This document shows positions 63,006-64,000 of a DNA stretch of 64,000 nucleotides, piece after piece. The stretch spans positions 9,495 through 73,494 of the forward strand of contig DASRLO010000059.1 of assembly GCA_035648415.1 (NCBI GenBank). Reading direction: 5' to 3'. Each line of letters opens with the position of its first letter. The first letter of the stretch is position 1. This DNA is from DATARH01 sp035648415. Lineage in GTDB: Bacteria > Pseudomonadota > Alphaproteobacteria > ATCC43930 > CGMCC-115725. The position numbers and the translations under genes are program-made. Under the pieces are notes generated by a model that was not told the DNA's origin, searched no databases, and was given only the letters and a program-made list of their open reading frames with translations.

Positions 63006-63781
63006 GCGATGAGTTGAGCGCCCCGAAGCCGGGCTGCGAACAGGTCCTCCTGGTGCAGGCCGAGCTCGACGGCGAGCTCGACGCCGCGCCGGCCGCGGCG
63101 CTGGAAGCGCACCGCGCCGGCTGCGCCATCTGCCAGGCGGCGCGGGCGGATTTGCTGCGGACGCGTACGCTGCTGCGCGGCGAGCCGTACGAGGCGACGC
63201 CGGACGCGATGCGCGTCCGGGTCATGGCGCGGCTGCGGCAGGCTGCGCCTCGGGGGCGGCCGGCGCCGGTCCGCGGCCGGCGCTGGGTGCTTCCGTCGAT
63301 CGGCGGCTTTGGCCTCGGCGCGGTTTGTGCGGCGGCGCTGGCGTTCCTCGTCGTACTGCCGCGGCGCAACGATTTCGCTGACGCGGTCGTGGCCAGCCAC
63401 ATCCGGGCGCTGCAGCCCGGCCATCTCGAAGACGTGGTCTCGACCGACCAGCACACGGTCAAGCCGTGGTTCGACGGCAGGATCGACTTCGCGCCGCCGG
63501 TCCGCGACTTCGCCGCCGAAGGCTTTCCGCTGAAGGGCGGCCGGCTCGATTATCTCGACGGAAGGCCGGTCGCCGCGCTCGTCTACCAGCGTGACAAGCA
63601 CCTGATCGATGTCTACGTCTGGCCGGCCGGCGGCGCAACCCCGCGGCTCGCCGGCGCCGCCGCGATCCAAGGCTACAACGTCGTCCATTGGACGGCGGAC
63701 GGGATGAATTTCTGGACGGTGTCCGATCTCGAGCGCAATCAGCTCGACAATTTCGCCGCGCTGTGGCGGAAGACGCCCTAA
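63002..63781 (+). CDS. Membrane anti-sigma factor with zinc-binding N-terminus
   Basis: 259-residue anti-sigma factor. H37-x3-C41-x2-C44 (H-R-A-G-C-A-I-C) is a ZAS-type zinc motif that holds the sigma factor. One membrane helix at about 100-117 (G-G-F-G-L-G-A-V-C-A-A-A-L-A-F-L-V-V). The C-terminal 140 residues are periplasmic, beta-rich, with an aromatic end (V-V-H-W-T-A-D-G-M-N-F-W). Its ATG overlaps the sigma stop (ATGA). The periplasmic part may sense a signal linked to the neighbouring copper/phosphoesterase genes; that is inference. Confidence 0.87.
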   Translation: MSDELSAPKPGCEQVLLVQAELDGELDAAPAAALEAHRAGCAICQAARADLLRTRTLLRGEPYEATPDAMRVRVMARLRQAAPRGRPAPVRGRRWVLPSIGGFGLGAVCAAALAFLVVLPRRNDFADAVVASHIRALQPGHLEDVVSTDQHTVKPWFDGRIDFAPPVRDFAAEGFPLKGGRLDYLDGRPVAALVYQRDKHLIDVYVWPAGGATPRLAGAAAIQGYNVVHWTADGMNFWTVSDLERNQLDNFAALWRKTP

Positions 63782-63923
63782 ACCGAGCCCGGCGAGCCCC
63801 GGCAGCAGAGCCTCCAAATCCAACAAATTCCACGACAACCGCGACCGCCCGCCGCCAAAACGCGCGCGAGCATCCTTTCTCCCTTGCGAACCGAATCACA
63901 TCCCCGCACAACACGAAATCCTT

Positions 63924-64000
63924 CACACTCCGCCGGGCACACTCCGCCGGGCACACTCCGCCGGGCACACTCCGCCGGGCACACTCCGCCGGGCACACTC
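63924..64000. repeat. 14-bp tandem repeat reaching the window edge
   Basis: Five perfect copies of CACACTCCGCCGGG (63924-63993) and a partial sixth (63994-64000), cut by the end of the window. It lies 142 nt after the anti-sigma gene in an otherwise gene-free tail (63782-64000). The copies carry no spacers, so this is not a CRISPR array. A minus-strand open frame through it simply translates the repeat. Confidence 0.9.

Noticed and set aside
63459..63998. Minus-strand frames over the end repeat (C-P-A-E-C-A-R-R-S-V-P-G-G-V repeats)
   Set aside because: They only translate the 14-bp tandem repeat and the opposite strand of the anti-sigma gene.
63924..64000. Possible CRISPR array
   Set aside because: Units of 14 bp are directly joined, with no spacers and no cas genes nearby.

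Overview
The window is GC-rich, densely coded chromosomal DNA from an alphaproteobacterium. Evidence for that group: the block ribF - ileS - lspA - DUF3035 lipoprotein, the tight glnE - bcp - DUF455 block, the many metabolic and transport genes usual in soil or plant-associated alphaproteobacteria, and short dispersed palindromes with TGTCATTGCGAG ends. A Rhodospirillales- or Hyphomicrobiales-like soil bacterium is likely, but I cannot name a genus. I saw no rRNA, tRNA, CRISPR array, insertion sequence or prophage.

Layout. 1-7.2 kb: minus-strand catabolic and accessory genes (partial Rieske dioxygenase alpha subunit, KirBac-type potassium channel, MntA/HepT toxin-antitoxin pair, flavin reductase, small secreted protein, HpcH/HpaI aldolase, maleate-isomerase-like protein, DUF482 acyltransferase, RidA). 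7.3-11.5 kb: secreted protein, TauD-type dioxygenase, class II aldolase, dienelactone hydrolase, MazEF. 11.5-18.1 kb: sugar acetyltransferase, a frameshifted ThDP enzyme, an unknown protein, XRE regulator, IlvD/Edd dehydratase, MltA. 18.2-26.7 kb: CoA transferase, serine hydrolase, amidase and GNAT in one direction, then a less GC-rich polymorphic-toxin/immunity cassette, luciferase-like oxidoreductase, VapBC and an SDR. 26.7-33.5 kb: EAL protein, a NitT/TauT-type ABC transporter, universal stress protein, coiled-coil exported protein, hisI. 33.6-38.3 kb: complete livGFKHM-type transporter, followed tail-to-tail by a Rieske oxygenase. 39.5-47.1 kb: ribF, an inserted RHH/RelE toxin-antitoxin pair, ileS, lspA, DUF3035 lipoprotein, aldolase-SDR fusion. 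47.1-58.6 kb: alpha/beta hydrolase and DUF169 pair, class III cyclase, DUF455, bcp, glnE, and a divergent AsmA-like protein. 58.7-63.8 kb: tyrS and anmK diverging from one CATG, cupredoxin and Tat-exported metallophosphoesterase, divergent ECF sigma and anti-sigma genes. The window ends inside a 14-bp tandem repeat.

How the genes work together. Housekeeping functions (IleRS, TyrRS, RibF, LspA, GlnE, HisI, AnmK, MltA) are interleaved with carboxylic-acid and aromatic catabolism and with uptake systems. Four toxin-antitoxin modules plus one toxin-immunity cassette lie within about 40 kb. The points most worth follow-up are the PD-(D/E)XK-like toxin with its NTF2-like immunity gene, the single-base frameshift in the ThDP enzyme, the ECF/cupredoxin/phosphoesterase module, the MntA-HepT pair packed against a potassium channel, and the toxin-antitoxin pair inserted between ribF and ileS.
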